Below, piece after piece: positions 34,506 through 43,207 of a stretch of DNA of 64,000 nucleotides; within the stretch, counting starts at the first letter, position 1; each line of letters opens with the position of its first letter. Under the pieces are notes generated by a model. That model had not been told where the DNA came from, ran no database searches, and was given only the letters and a program-made list of their open reading frames with translations. Where the stretch lies: positions 4,402,001 to 4,466,000 of the forward strand of contig OY970387.1 of assembly GCA_963719485.1 (NCBI GenBank), written 5' to 3'. The DNA comes from Bog-473 sp963719485 (GTDB lineage: Bacteria; Actinomycetota; Acidimicrobiia; Acidimicrobiales; RAAP-2). The position numbers and the translations under genes were made by a program.

Positions 34506-35978
34506 GTGTCCCCAACTGGTATTCGTTTCGCCACGCGTCTGCGCGCACTCACGACCATGGTGGCCTGTGACGCGCTCCTGATCCTGGTGGCCTCGTTCTC
34601 TCCGGCGGCAGCGGACACCTCCCCGGGAGTGGTCCGCGCTGCTCTTCCACCCGGGAAGATCAATCACATCCTGGTGATCGAATTCGAAAACGAAGGGTAT
34701 GCGGCCGCCTTCGGTCCCGGCTCACCCGCCACGTATCTCAACGGCACGCTGCGTTCGAAGGGTGAGCTGCTGCAGAACTACTACGCGATGGGTCACGCCA
34801 GCCTTGACAACTACATTGCCCAGGTTTCCGGTCAGGCTCCCACCGTGGATACGCAGGACGACTGCTCGGACGGCGGCCACGCCTTCGTCAACGTGACCCC
34901 GGGCAGGCCCGATCCCGACCATGCCGCCAACCCTGGACAAGTGGACGGGTACGGCTGCGTCTACCCTGCCTCGGTCCGGACCATCGCGAGCCAGCTCGAC
35001 GCGCGGTACCCGCCCAACAAGACCACACACGTTGCATCGTGGCGGGCCTACGAGCAGGACATGGGCAATACGCCTTCGCGTGACGGCGGAAAGCCGGACC
35101 CCACGGGCGGCACCGACTGCGGGCATCCCACCATCGGCGCAACCGACGCGGCCGAGACAGCTACGAAGACCGACCAGTACGCCAACCGACACAACCCGTT
35201 CGTGTGGTTCCATTCAGTGATCGACGATGCGGCGGAGTGCAACGCCAACGTCGTCCCGCTTGGGAGGCTGGGTGCCAACGGCACCCCGTCGCCCACAGGG
35301 CACCTGGCACGGGACCTCCACAGCGAGAAGACCACGCCGCGATTCGGCTTCATCACGCCCAACCTGTGCAACGACGGCCACGATGAGAAGTGCGCCGGGC
35401 CGAACAGCACGGGCGGCCACGTCGGAGGTCTGACTGGTGCCGACGAGTTCCTCCGGGCCTGGATGCCCCTCATCCTCGACTCGCCTTCCTATATGCACGG
35501 GGACATGCTGGTGGTCATTACCTTCGACGAGGCCGATTTCGGCGGTCCCGGCGCCTCTGCTGCGTGCTGCGGCGAGGTCCCCGGGCCGAACACCCACGCA
35601 CCGGGCAACGCGGGCGCGGCAACGGACAGTGCACCAGGCGGGGGCCAGATCGGTGCGCTGCTCCTGAACGCCAACTACATCGACCCCGGTTCGACCGACA
35701 CCACGGGCTCCTACAACCACTACTCGGCGTTGCGCAGCTACGAGGACCTCCTCGGGCTGCTTACCGGAGGCGCCGACGGTGAGGGTCACCTGGGCTATGC
35801 AGCGACCAAGGGGCTCGCCCCATTCGGCTCCGACGTGTTCCCGGCCACGCACGGCGAGAAGCAGCAAGGGTCAGTCCACCCGCTCAACATGGCTGCCCCG
35901 CTGGTTTCCTCAGTTGAGGCCCGGGTCGTGCCGATAGAAGGGGCCTCCAATTGGCGTGCCGGACCCCTGCGTAAATAG
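34506..35978 (+). CDS. Secreted phosphoesterase (acid phosphatase/phospholipase C-like superfamily)
   Basis: 490 residues. A signal peptide (LTTMVACDALLILVASFSPA, cleavage near AAADTS) precedes a phosphoesterase domain. Its start INHILVIEFENEGYAAAFGP and YYAMGHASLDNYIAQVSGQ hold the metal-binding Glu/Asn and the nucleophile region; GDMLVVITFDEADFGG carries the second metal site. Paired cysteines suggest an extracytoplasmic enzyme. The GTG at 34506 lies 98 bp after the tRNA. Exact substrate (phosphomonoester or phospholipid) is open. Confidence 0.85.
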   Translation: MSPTGIRFATRLRALTTMVACDALLILVASFSPAAADTSPGVVRAALPPGKINHILVIEFENEGYAAAFGPGSPATYLNGTLRSKGELLQNYYAMGHASLDNYIAQVSGQAPTVDTQDDCSDGGHAFVNVTPGRPDPDHAANPGQVDGYGCVYPASVRTIASQLDARYPPNKTTHVASWRAYEQDMGNTPSRDGGKPDPTGGTDCGHPTIGATDAAETATKTDQYANRHNPFVWFHSVIDDAAECNANVVPLGRLGANGTPSPTGHLARDLHSEKTTPRFGFITPNLCNDGHDEKCAGPNSTGGHVGGLTGADEFLRAWMPLILDSPSYMHGDMLVVITFDEADFGGPGASAACCGEVPGPNTHAPGNAGAATDSAPGGGQIGALLLNANYIDPGSTDTTGSYNHYSALRSYEDLLGLLTGGADGEGHLGYAATKGLAPFGSDVFPATHGEKQQGSVHPLNMAAPLVSSVEARVVPIEGASNWRAGPLRK

Positions 35979-35981
35979 TTG

Positions 35982-36073
35982 GCGCGTCAACGGACTTGTC
36001 AACGCAACTCCACCGTGAGAGACCCAACTACGCCCGTCAGACCTCATCTGGAGGGTCCAGCCGACCAATACGA
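35982..36073. repeat. Dispersed direct repeat, copy A
   Basis: About 92 bp, starting GCGCGTCAACGGACTTGTCA and ending in GGTCCAGCCGACCAATACGA. It resembles copy B (37088-37181) at most positions, in the same orientation. It begins four bases after the phosphoesterase stop. The two copies bracket the gene at 36204-36839. Confidence 0.75.
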
Positions 36074-36203
36074 CCCGCCTAAATGCGCCTACCAAGCGCA
36101 GCAATTGTGTCGGGGGTCAAAGCGGGCGCGATGCCCACGACAACGACATCGCCGTACACGCTGGAAGGTCGAAGCTTCGCCTGACCTTCCAGCGAGCGAC
36201 GGA

Positions 36204-36839
36204 TCAGACGATCTTGCGCCACGCCAACTGGATCGCTCCGGGCAGATAGACCTTGCTGAGCTCCTTGTCCACCATCTTCGTGAATTCGGCATCGGCGCCG
36301 ATCGCCTCCTGCCCGCGCTGCAGCTGCTCGATGGAGCTGTAGACGCTGATCCACTCGACGGAGCCGTAGGCTCCCGTCAGAGAGGCGCAGAAGGAGGTCG
36401 GGCAGCCGCTGATCCTTCCGGCGCTCTGCGCGGTCTCCACCCCGAGCTCCATCCCTCGCGCCGAGCCACCGGGCGCCAAGGTTGCCTGGACTGTCGTTGC
36501 GTACGTCGCGTCGACCTCGGCGGTTGCGGGGTCGGCGAAGACGAACTGCAGCAGACCGTCGTCAACCGGGTCACCAGATCCATGTGCGGCGCCCTCTTCG
36601 ACCAGGGACACGTAACCGGAATCGCTGATCAGCTTGCCCTCGACCGTCTCGAGCGTGAGAAGGTCATCGACGGTCGCCGTCCACACCAGCGTCTGGGCCT
36701 TCGGCGAGAACACGCTGCTCCACAGGTCGACAGGGGTCTCGGATATCTGGTTGACCTTCTCGGTCATCTTGAGGGCCCACGCCAGCTGCTTCTCGGGGTT
36801 TCCCACGCCGAGTCGGACGGTTCGGCTGAAGAGATACAT
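36204..36839 (-). CDS. Hypothetical protein, possible dimeric alpha/beta-barrel fold
   Basis: 211 residues, no signal peptide or membrane helix. A strong CCAGGAGGAACGT ribosome site precedes the ATG at 36839, so translation is well supported. Two halves look alike in layout: WALKMTEKVNQISETPVDLW ... VSLVEEG, and AYGSVEWISVYSSIEQLQRG ... KMVDKELSKVYLPG. Such spacing recalls two-repeat alpha+beta barrels of the NIPSNAP/dimeric barrel kind, but I do not recognise the family. It sits between the two dispersed repeats. Confidence 0.7.
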   Translation of the reverse strand: MYLFSRTVRLGVGNPEKQLAWALKMTEKVNQISETPVDLWSSVFSPKAQTLVWTATVDDLLTLETVEGKLISDSGYVSLVEEGAAHGSGDPVDDGLLQFVFADPATAEVDATYATTVQATLAPGGSARGMELGVETAQSAGRISGCPTSFCASLTGAYGSVEWISVYSSIEQLQRGQEAIGADAEFTKMVDKELSKVYLPGAIQLAWRKIV

Positions 36840-37334
36840 ACGTTCCTCCTGGCTCTACAGCGTGCCAGAACCTCACCGTCCCGCTCCTTCGGCCAACTCC
36901 CGACAAAGGAGGAACGGAATTCGCCCGCTTTGTCTCCTTCACGGTCACCCTAAGCCCGTCGCACTTCGCGAGCCAGGGTGAGCGGAAAAATGTGAATTCT
37001 CGCGAAACAGAGACATTGGTCATACTCCCCAACTGGCGGCGACGGCTTGGACCGCCAGCCGAAGGAATCTCGCGACACCACCTGATTGCTCGTTAACTGA
37101 CTCGTCAACGCAACTCGACCTCGCGAGATCCAACCAAAGCTCACGAGACTTCAGATGGACGGTCCAGCCGACCAACACGACCAGCCAGAATCCCCTCGAC
37201 CACACTGGACCACATCGTCTCGAGGGCCCGGCGGTCGGGAGATCCCGAGCCAGAACGAGATCCGTCAGCTCGTCAACCGTTCCTGTGCCGCTCCTCCCCC
37301 TCAGTCCGGGTTGCGCTCGTGCCGATAGACAAAG
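36840..37334. other. Intergenic region with repeat copy B
   Basis: About 495 bp between two divergent genes (hypothetical protein leftward, glycosyltransferase rightward). It contains repeat copy B and an AT-richer patch around 36980-37020. No convincing gene was found; short frames here are not supported by ribosome sites. It must hold both promoters. Confidence 0.5.
37088..37181. repeat. Dispersed direct repeat, copy B
   Basis: About 94 bp, starting GCTCGTTAACTGACTCGTCA, sharing an exact GTCAACGCAACTC and GGTCCAGCCGACCAA with copy A. Same orientation as copy A, 1.1 kb away. Confidence 0.75.
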
Positions 37335-39086
37335 ATGCAGGACTTGCGCACCCGAACGGCCGTCGCCGACAGCCCGGCCCCCGTCACGACGAGGTCGATC
37401 CTCGTCCCCGCGGTCTCATTGCGGCAGGAGCTCACGCTGCGCATCCTGGTCCTGGCCAGTTTGGCCGCCGGAGCCTGGTTCTGGCTGTGGTGGCTCGCCT
37501 CGGGGAAGGGCAGCTGGAGCCCGCTGAGCGGCCTCAGCACCTTCCTGCTGGCGTGGGTCTTTCTGGTGCCCACATACTTCTTCTTCTTCGCCTGCCGCAT
37601 GACCCGGCCAGACCCGCGGGTCCCGATGCCCGATCTCCGGGTGGCCATGATCGTCACCAAAGCCCCGTCCGAACCCTGGGCCGTCGTGCGCGCCACCCTC
37701 GAGGCGATGTTGGCCCAGGATTACCCCTCCGCCTACGACGTCTGGCTGGCCGATGAAAGGCCCACGACGGAGACCCTTGCGTGGTGCGCCGCGTGGCACG
37801 TGGGCGTGTGCACCCGTTTGGGCGCCGAGGACTACCAGCGCGCTACCTGGCCGAGGCGGACCAAATCGAAGGAGGGCAATCTCGCCTACTTCTACGACAC
37901 CGTCGGCTACCGCGACTACGACGTCGTGGTGCAGCTCGACTGTGACCACGTTCCAGAGTCCTCATACCTGGCCGCCATGGTGCGCCCGTTCGCCGCCCCG
38001 AAGGTCGGATACACCTGTGCGCCGAGCATCTGTGACTCCAACGCCGACATGGGATGGACGGTCCGGGGTCGCCTGTACCGGGAGGCGACGCTGCACGGCC
38101 CCGCGCAGGCCGGTGCCAACGACGGCTACGCGCCCGTCTGCATCGGCTCGCATTACGCCGTGAGGACAGCCGCGCTGCAGAGCGTCGGAGGCATCGGGCC
38201 CGAACTTGCCGAGGACTACAGCACGACCTTGTGGCTCCAGTCCGGCGGCTGGGACGGCGTGTTCGTGCTCGACGCCGAGGCGCACGGCGCAGGTCCGATC
38301 AGTGTCGATGAGATGCTGACGCAGGAGTCCCAATGGGGACGAAGCCTGGGGACGCTGTTCACCAAGTGGCTGCCGGGCCGGGTGCGTTCAGTGCCGTTAC
38401 GGGCACGTATGCGGCTGGGATTCTCCCTCATCTTCAGTCTGATCATGGGCGTCACCCTCACCATGGCGGCGGTACTCCCGGTTATCGGGGTCCTCCTACG
38501 GCAGTCCTGGGGCAACGCCAGCTTGCTGGACTTCTACGCGCACATGTGGCCCTATTCGCTCCTCGTGCTCGGCACCGCGATCTACGTGCGACACCTCCAC
38601 GTCTTCCGGCCTCGCGACGCCAAGCTCTGGTCCTGGGAAGCAGTCCTCTTCCAGCTGGTGCGGTGGCCCTGGACGTTCGGGTGCTTCGTCCAGGGGATGT
38701 ACTTCGGGTGGCGCTCCCAGACGAAGGCTTTCAAAGTGACCCAAAAGGGCGCCAGCGAGGAGAGCATCCTGAGCGCGCGCTGGCTTGTGCCCATGTTCGT
38801 GCTCGGAGTCGTTCCGGCCTGGGTCGTGATCCTCACTCCCCCCAGCCGCGTCGCGCTCGGCCCGGCGCTCCTTTGCATCGTCGAGTGCGCCACCTACCTG
38901 CTGGCCATGGTGACGATCATCGCGCTGCATGTGGCGCGGAACTATCTATCCGGCAGCTTGGTGCTGCTTGCACCGAGTGGTGTGCCCACGCGCCATCGCG
39001 TCACCCTGGGCGTCACGATCCTGTTCGTCGTCGCCCTGCTGACCCTGACCGCGGTTGCCCTGCGCATCGCCCACGGTCTGGTTTAG
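37335..39086 (+). CDS. Family 2 glycosyltransferase, cellulose synthase-like membrane protein
   Basis: 583 residues. Two N-terminal helices (LRILVLASLAAGAWFWLWWL, FLLAWVFLVPTYFFFFACRM), a GT-A domain with VWLADE, the metal-binding QLDCDH (DxD), acceptor-site EDYSTTLWLQ, and QESQWGRSLG in place of the usual QxxRW. At least five helices follow. It is BcsA-like in layout but lacks a PilZ domain. It likely polymerises an exopolysaccharide at the membrane. No ribosome site is obvious at the ATG. No partner genes (BcsB, export proteins) are adjacent. Confidence 0.88.
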   Translation: MQDLRTRTAVADSPAPVTTRSILVPAVSLRQELTLRILVLASLAAGAWFWLWWLASGKGSWSPLSGLSTFLLAWVFLVPTYFFFFACRMTRPDPRVPMPDLRVAMIVTKAPSEPWAVVRATLEAMLAQDYPSAYDVWLADERPTTETLAWCAAWHVGVCTRLGAEDYQRATWPRRTKSKEGNLAYFYDTVGYRDYDVVVQLDCDHVPESSYLAAMVRPFAAPKVGYTCAPSICDSNADMGWTVRGRLYREATLHGPAQAGANDGYAPVCIGSHYAVRTAALQSVGGIGPELAEDYSTTLWLQSGGWDGVFVLDAEAHGAGPISVDEMLTQESQWGRSLGTLFTKWLPGRVRSVPLRARMRLGFSLIFSLIMGVTLTMAAVLPVIGVLLRQSWGNASLLDFYAHMWPYSLLVLGTAIYVRHLHVFRPRDAKLWSWEAVLFQLVRWPWTFGCFVQGMYFGWRSQTKAFKVTQKGASEESILSARWLVPMFVLGVVPAWVVILTPPSRVALGPALLCIVECATYLLAMVTIIALHVARNYLSGSLVLLAPSGVPTRHRVTLGVTILFVVALLTLTAVALRIAHGLV

Positions 39087-39140
39087 CGATACCAGCGTTC
39101 GCCGGCGTCGATGGACGACGCACGACGATCGAGGCACGGC

Positions 39141-39410
39141 TCAGGTGTCGACGGAATCCTCAGAGACGGAGGCCGGCGCAAAAGCGGGCACTGTCTGTGT
39201 CCGGTGCCGCCTGGCCAGACCGGTGATGAGCAGTCCGCCCATGACCAACAGCGCACCCAAGAACCCTTCGAGGGCCAGATGCGGCGCTCCGGTGAAGGCC
39301 AGCGCGCTTGCCGCAGTCGAGATGCCGACCTTGGGATCCGCCACTCCGCTCGCGCCCACACCCACGACCGCTGCCGTCGTAGAACCTGCGGTGATCACCG
39401 AAACTGTCAT
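39141..39410 (-). CDS. Mini-protein with LAFTG sortase-like C-terminal sorting signal
   Basis: 89 residues from ATG 39410, which has GGGAGAG upstream. Residues 37-41 are LAFTG, followed by a hydrophobic helix (about 45-66, LEGFLGALLVMGGLLITGL) and the basic RRHR at 67-70, then a short acidic tail. The layout is that of an LPXTG-type sorting signal, where actinobacterial variants often use LAxTG. A classical signal peptide is missing; only a mild hydrophobic stretch (TTAAVVGVGASGVA) precedes it, so export is uncertain. No sortase gene is in the window. Confidence 0.65.
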   Translation of the reverse strand: MTVSVITAGSTTAAVVGVGASGVADPKVGISTAASALAFTGAPHLALEGFLGALLVMGGLLITGLARRHRTQTVPAFAPASVSEDSVDT

Positions 39411-39892
39411 TTGAATCTCTCCCTCGCGAAGTGCGCGTGGCCGAGTTGGACACGTCGTTCGGGCCGCGCACGTTCGCCACGTACGAATCGCCAAGACCCG
39501 CTTGCTTGTTCGCCAAACTCCAGAGTGTGAAGGCGGAAGTTCGTTGCTTCCGTCCGTCTCGCGCTGGTGTTCTGGCAATGTAACGAAGCGAACCAAACGC
39601 GACTACGGCCGAAAGTAACCATTGGGTCCGATAGGCATTGGGAAGTGACCTTCGGATCTAGTCGGAGTGTCCGTGTCGCCGGCGTCTCACGAGCGCGTCA
39701 CAACAAACGATCAACCGCATCAACGCGTCACAACAGACTTGTTCGAGCGTGTCTCAACAAACTTGTTCGAGGGTGTCACAACACACGATCAACCGGGTCC
39801 GTCGGACGACCACGCCGAGTGTCCGACGTCGGGCATCGCCTGAGGTCCGACACACCACCGACCACAGCGTCAACGGAGCGTCAACGGAAAAG
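39411..39892. other. Intergenic region with tandem repeats
   Basis: About 480 bp between the LAFTG mini-protein gene start and the VOC gene end, both leftward. It holds the promoter of the mini-protein gene, a repeat array at 39694-39795, and further GCGTCAACGG copies near 39866-39890. No gene seen. Confidence 0.5.
39694..39795. repeat. 24-bp-period tandem repeat array
   Basis: Four units related to CGCGTCACAACA-AAC. Units begin at 39694, 39724, 39748 and 39772; the last three are exactly 24 bp apart. Outer units end in CGATCAACC and inner units in TTGTTCGAG, so inner units form short stems AACAA-AC-TTGTT. Confidence 0.7.
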
Positions 39893-40351
39893 TCAGTTCT
39901 CGAGTCGCCTCTCGACGTGCTGGAGCTCGATCCACAGCGGGATCAAGAACCAGATGTAGGCGTTGGTGAGCGTGTACTCCTTGTCGTTGTAGCGCGTGAC
40001 CATAGATCCGACATCGGTCAGACTGACACGGTCGTCCTTGCTCTGGTACGTCTTGACCCGTTCGAGGATGTCCACCAATTCCTCCTTGGACGACACCTCC
40101 ATCCCGAAGTGGTCCATGTTCGGGGTCACCATGAATTCGTCCTGCGCGGGCAACAGGTAGAGGAACTGGCCCAATGACCCGGTATAGAGGATGAGGGGAT
40201 TGCCCTTCTCGGTGCTGTTGTCTCCCTCGACCCATCCGAAGACCTCGGAGAAGAAGTCCAGGAGCGCCGCCCGGCCCTCATCGTTGAGAACGTCGGCATC
40301 CACACTGATCGCCACGTGGTTGATCCGGGGGGCGAACGGCGCCGGGCTCAT
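39893..40351 (-). CDS. VOC family protein
   Basis: 152 residues with the paired betaalphabetabetabeta layout: PRINHVAISVDADVLNDEGR, YLLPAQDEFMVTPNMDHFGM, and a divergent end LTNAYIWFLIPLWIELQHVE. The metal-ligand-like His in NHVAIS and DHFGME and Glu near the C-terminus are present. It starts within the last four bases of the dehydrogenase gene (ATGA), so it probably acts on the product of that enzyme or shares its pathway. Confidence 0.82.
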   Translation of the reverse strand: MSPAPFAPRINHVAISVDADVLNDEGRAALLDFFSEVFGWVEGDNSTEKGNPLILYTGSLGQFLYLLPAQDEFMVTPNMDHFGMEVSSKEELVDILERVKTYQSKDDRVSLTDVGSMVTRYNDKEYTLTNAYIWFLIPLWIELQHVERRLEN

Positions 40352-41382
40352 GACGACAGGCCCGGTCGGACCATCACCTTGCTGGGGATCTCGCCCCGGG
40401 CGAGCCGTTCCATGGAGTGCATCACCTCGCTGAGCGGGATGTCATCGGGCTCGATGAGTGAGCCGAGGGGCAGCGTGCCGCTGTCGAGCAGGTCCACGGC
40501 CGGCCGGAAGCCTTCATCGTTGTAGTTGTAGGCCCCGATGACGGCCAACTCGAAGATGATCAGGCGGTTCTGGTTGAAGCGGGGTGGTTCGAACCCGGTA
40601 CCGACGATCACCAGGGTGCCGGCATAGTCGAGCTGGCCGAGGGCGGCTTCGGCCGCACTGGCATGACCCGAACATTCGAAGGCAACTGCGTACGGCTCCG
40701 CCACCGGCAGAGCCATGGGTGGCTCCTCCAGCGCGGCGGGTGCCACGACACGGGTCGCTCCGACACCGAGCGCCTGCTGGCGACGGACCGATGACGGCTC
40801 GCTCACCGTGATGTCGGCGATCCCCTGGGCGCGCAGCGCGGCGACGATGAGCAACCCAACGGGTCCGGCCCCGGTGACGAGGACCCGATCGTCCGGGCTG
40901 ACGTCGGCCAGCCGCAACGCGTGCAGGGTGATGGCCATCGGCTCGGTCAGAGCGGCCGCCCTGGTCGACAGAGAATCGGGGATGCTGATCAGGCCGTCGG
41001 CCGCGACCGTCTTGTACCGGCAGAACGCACCCCGGTACCCGACAAAGTCCGCCGAGGCACGTTGCAGGCATACCGAAGGCCGCCCCCGACGGCAGGGCCG
41101 GCAGACGCCGCAGCCCGGGCTCGGGTTCCCCACCACCCGATCCCCGGGAGACCAGCCCGAGGCGCTCGGGGCGGCGGCCACCACGCCCGACCACTCGTGC
41201 CCGAGAATGGCACCGGGTTTGGCATACCGCTCCAGGACCATGTGCAGGTCGGACCCGCAGATCCCGCATTCGGCGATCTCGACGAGCACCTCGCCGGGCC
41301 CCGGTTCCGGAACGGGCACCTCTTCGACGGCGATCCTGCCGTCACCCACGTACACGGCGGCCGGCATCAGTTCGGAAGGCAC
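40348..41382 (-). CDS. Zinc-dependent medium-chain dehydrogenase
   Basis: 344 residues. Catalytic zinc residues in CGICGSDLHM and GHEWSG, structural-zinc cysteines in GCGVCRPCRRGRPSVC, and the Rossmann loop TGAGPVGLLIVAALRA. It resembles threonine/sorbitol dehydrogenase-like members. Substrate unknown. It is translationally coupled to the VOC gene downstream. Confidence 0.88.
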   Translation of the reverse strand: MPSELMPAAVYVGDGRIAVEEVPVPEPGPGEVLVEIAECGICGSDLHMVLERYAKPGAILGHEWSGVVAAAPSASGWSPGDRVVGNPSPGCGVCRPCRRGRPSVCLQRASADFVGYRGAFCRYKTVAADGLISIPDSLSTRAAALTEPMAITLHALRLADVSPDDRVLVTGAGPVGLLIVAALRAQGIADITVSEPSSVRRQQALGVGATRVVAPAALEEPPMALPVAEPYAVAFECSGHASAAEAALGQLDYAGTLVIVGTGFEPPRFNQNRLIIFELAVIGAYNYNDEGFRPAVDLLDSGTLPLGSLIEPDDIPLSEVMHSMERLARGEIPSKVMVRPGLSS

Positions 41383-41461
41383 CGGGCAACACTAAGGGCC
41401 TTTTCCCGTCGGTGCCGTGGCCGGCTGCGATGCTCTCTGCATGGGTGGCGAGAGAGACCGC

Positions 41462-42103
41462 ATGGGCGACGACGCTGAGCTGGTGTGGTACGTGAGCTAT
41501 GGCTCGAACCTCAGCAGAGCCAGATTCATGGTGTACCTGGAAGGTGGCAGGGTCGCGGGGAACGATGTTCTCTACGACGGCTGCACGGACACCGCGCCCC
41601 CGGTCGGCGATGTTGCTCTCGTGTTGCCCCACTCGTTGTACTTCGCCGGATGGACACGTCGAGTCTGGGGAGGGACGTCGGCCGCGTTCATCACTCTCGA
41701 CAGCCCAGGCCCGTCGGCGCTGGCCCGGGCCTACCTGATCACTCCAGGGCAGTTTGTCGAAGTCGTCCGGCAAGAGAACGCCAACCTCGCCCGTGTCGAC
41801 GACTTCGGCGCCAAGGTGGAAGGCGCCCGGAAGCTCGGACACACTCGCCTGCTGGCCACCGGCTCCTACTGCGAGCTCGTCCACTGCGGCGAACGCGACG
41901 GCCACCCGATGCTCAGCTTCACGGCATCACGGAATCGGACGGACTTCGCGCCTCCCTCCGTGGGCTATCTGCAGGTGATCGGGCGCGGTCTGCAGGAATG
42001 CCACGGCTTGAGCAGCACCGAGGTCGTGGACTATCTCCACGACAAACCGGGCGTCCAGGGGAAGGTGACCCGCAGTCAGTTGAAGGACGTCCTCGGCACC
42101 TAG
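41462..42103 (+). CDS. Gamma-glutamylcyclotransferase-like fold protein
   Basis: 213 residues. The motif VWYVSYGSNLSRARFMVYLE near the N-terminus is the GGCT/AIG2 glycine-loop signature; LYFAGWTRRVWGGTSAAFIT and ARAYLITPGQF follow. Family enzymes release 5-oxoproline from gamma-glutamyl peptides; the catalytic Glu cannot be assigned with confidence. ATG 41462 has GAGAGAG upstream; ATG 41441 is an alternative. It converges with the membrane gene, stop codons overlapping. Confidence 0.8.
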   Translation: MGDDAELVWYVSYGSNLSRARFMVYLEGGRVAGNDVLYDGCTDTAPPVGDVALVLPHSLYFAGWTRRVWGGTSAAFITLDSPGPSALARAYLITPGQFVEVVRQENANLARVDDFGAKVEGARKLGHTRLLATGSYCELVHCGERDGHPMLSFTASRNRTDFAPPSVGYLQVIGRGLQECHGLSSTEVVDYLHDKPGVQGKVTRSQLKDVLGT

Positions 42104-43131
42104 CCCATTTCGTGTCGCGGCGCTCTCGAGTCCTCCTCCGCCTTCCTGCGCGGTCGGGTCAGGATGATCTGGGTGGACGCCACCACCAGCACGACCACGG
42201 TGACGATCCGCTCGCTCCGGCCCACCTCCCTGAAGACGGCGTACAGCTGGATCCCGATGGCGAGCCCCTGGGCGAAGAGGGCCAGCGCCACCGCGCGCAT
42301 GCCGATCACGGCCTCTCGATTGGCGTCCGCCTCGGGCGTCCGGGCCCATGCCGCGAGGGCCAGCAGGAGCGCCCCCGCCGTCCAGATGAAGTCGTAGTGG
42401 TTCGCAGACACCACCGCGCGGGCCTCGGCCTCCTGAATGGCAAAGGCGGCGTCAGCCACGGAAGTGCTGACCACGGCCAAGCCGATCAGGATCCACATGG
42501 TGTCGGGCCGCCAGCCGAGCAGTCCGTAGACGCCGAGCACGGCACCGACGAGCAAGACGTCGAGCACCGGATAGACGAAGGCCACGACCGTGGCGAGTGC
42601 CCCCACCGTTTTGTGTTCCGCCGCCGGCTGAATCACCAGGGCGAACCCCGCGGCCAGCACCAATAACGTGACCGCGATCCCGTCCATCCAACGGTGCAGT
42701 TCGAATTGGGGGACGCGGACCCGGATCAGGTAATAGATCCCGATCCCGATGAGCGGATACCACGCCAGCCACAACGCGTCGGCGAACGTGGGATACGGAA
42801 CATCGGCTTGCCCGGCATACGCGATGGTCCAGGCGGCGCTGCCGACGAACCAGAACAGAAGGGCGAGGCCGAACGCCACCCAGGCCCGTCGGGCCAGGGG
42901 CTCGACGGCGGCACGACCGAGGACGAGTGCCGCGCAGACGGCGAGGATCCCATTGTGGATCCAGTTGTCGTACAGCCAGTGCGGCCCCGCGACGCCGAAG
43001 AGATCGTTGACCGCCTCCAGGACCGTGAGCAGCCCGAGCACGAGCCACAGAAAGCTCAATCCGCCGGGCGCCGTGACGAGCTCGCTCTGCGGCTCCACCA
43101 GTCGGCGAACATCGCCGGTCGAATCAGTCAC
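42100..43131 (-). CDS. Multi-pass membrane protein resembling a diguanylate-cyclase sensor domain
   Basis: 343 residues with eight to ten transmembrane segments. The pattern YPTFADALWLAWYPLIGIGI, WMDGIAVTLLVLAAGFALVI, FVYPVLDVLLVGAVLGVYGL and WILIGLAVVSTSVADAAFAI recalls the MASE-like membrane input domains that precede GGDEF-EAL in Acidimicrobiia. Here the chain ends with a basic tail (LTRPRRKAEEDSRAPRHEMG) and no GGDEF, EAL or kinase domain follows on either strand. So it is a stand-alone input module, or a truncated one. GTG at 43131. Confidence 0.75.
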   Translation of the reverse strand: MTDSTGDVRRLVEPQSELVTAPGGLSFLWLVLGLLTVLEAVNDLFGVAGPHWLYDNWIHNGILAVCAALVLGRAAVEPLARRAWVAFGLALLFWFVGSAAWTIAYAGQADVPYPTFADALWLAWYPLIGIGIYYLIRVRVPQFELHRWMDGIAVTLLVLAAGFALVIQPAAEHKTVGALATVVAFVYPVLDVLLVGAVLGVYGLLGWRPDTMWILIGLAVVSTSVADAAFAIQEAEARAVVSANHYDFIWTAGALLLALAAWARTPEADANREAVIGMRAVALALFAQGLAIGIQLYAVFREVGRSERIVTVVVLVVASTQIILTRPRRKAEEDSRAPRHEMG

Positions 43132-43207
43132 ACCGCTCCATCGCGCCCACCATCTTCGCCGAGTGCGCGGGACGGCGGGGCGGCGGCGACCGGTACCATC
43201 TGCCCCG

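Noticed and set aside
36950..37205. Short minus-strand frames in repeat copy B (and their twins in copy A)
   Set aside because: They arise from the repeated DNA, have no ribosome site and no conserved frame between the copies.
39694..39795. CRISPR array
   Set aside because: Four degenerate units with no spacers of typical size and no cas genes.
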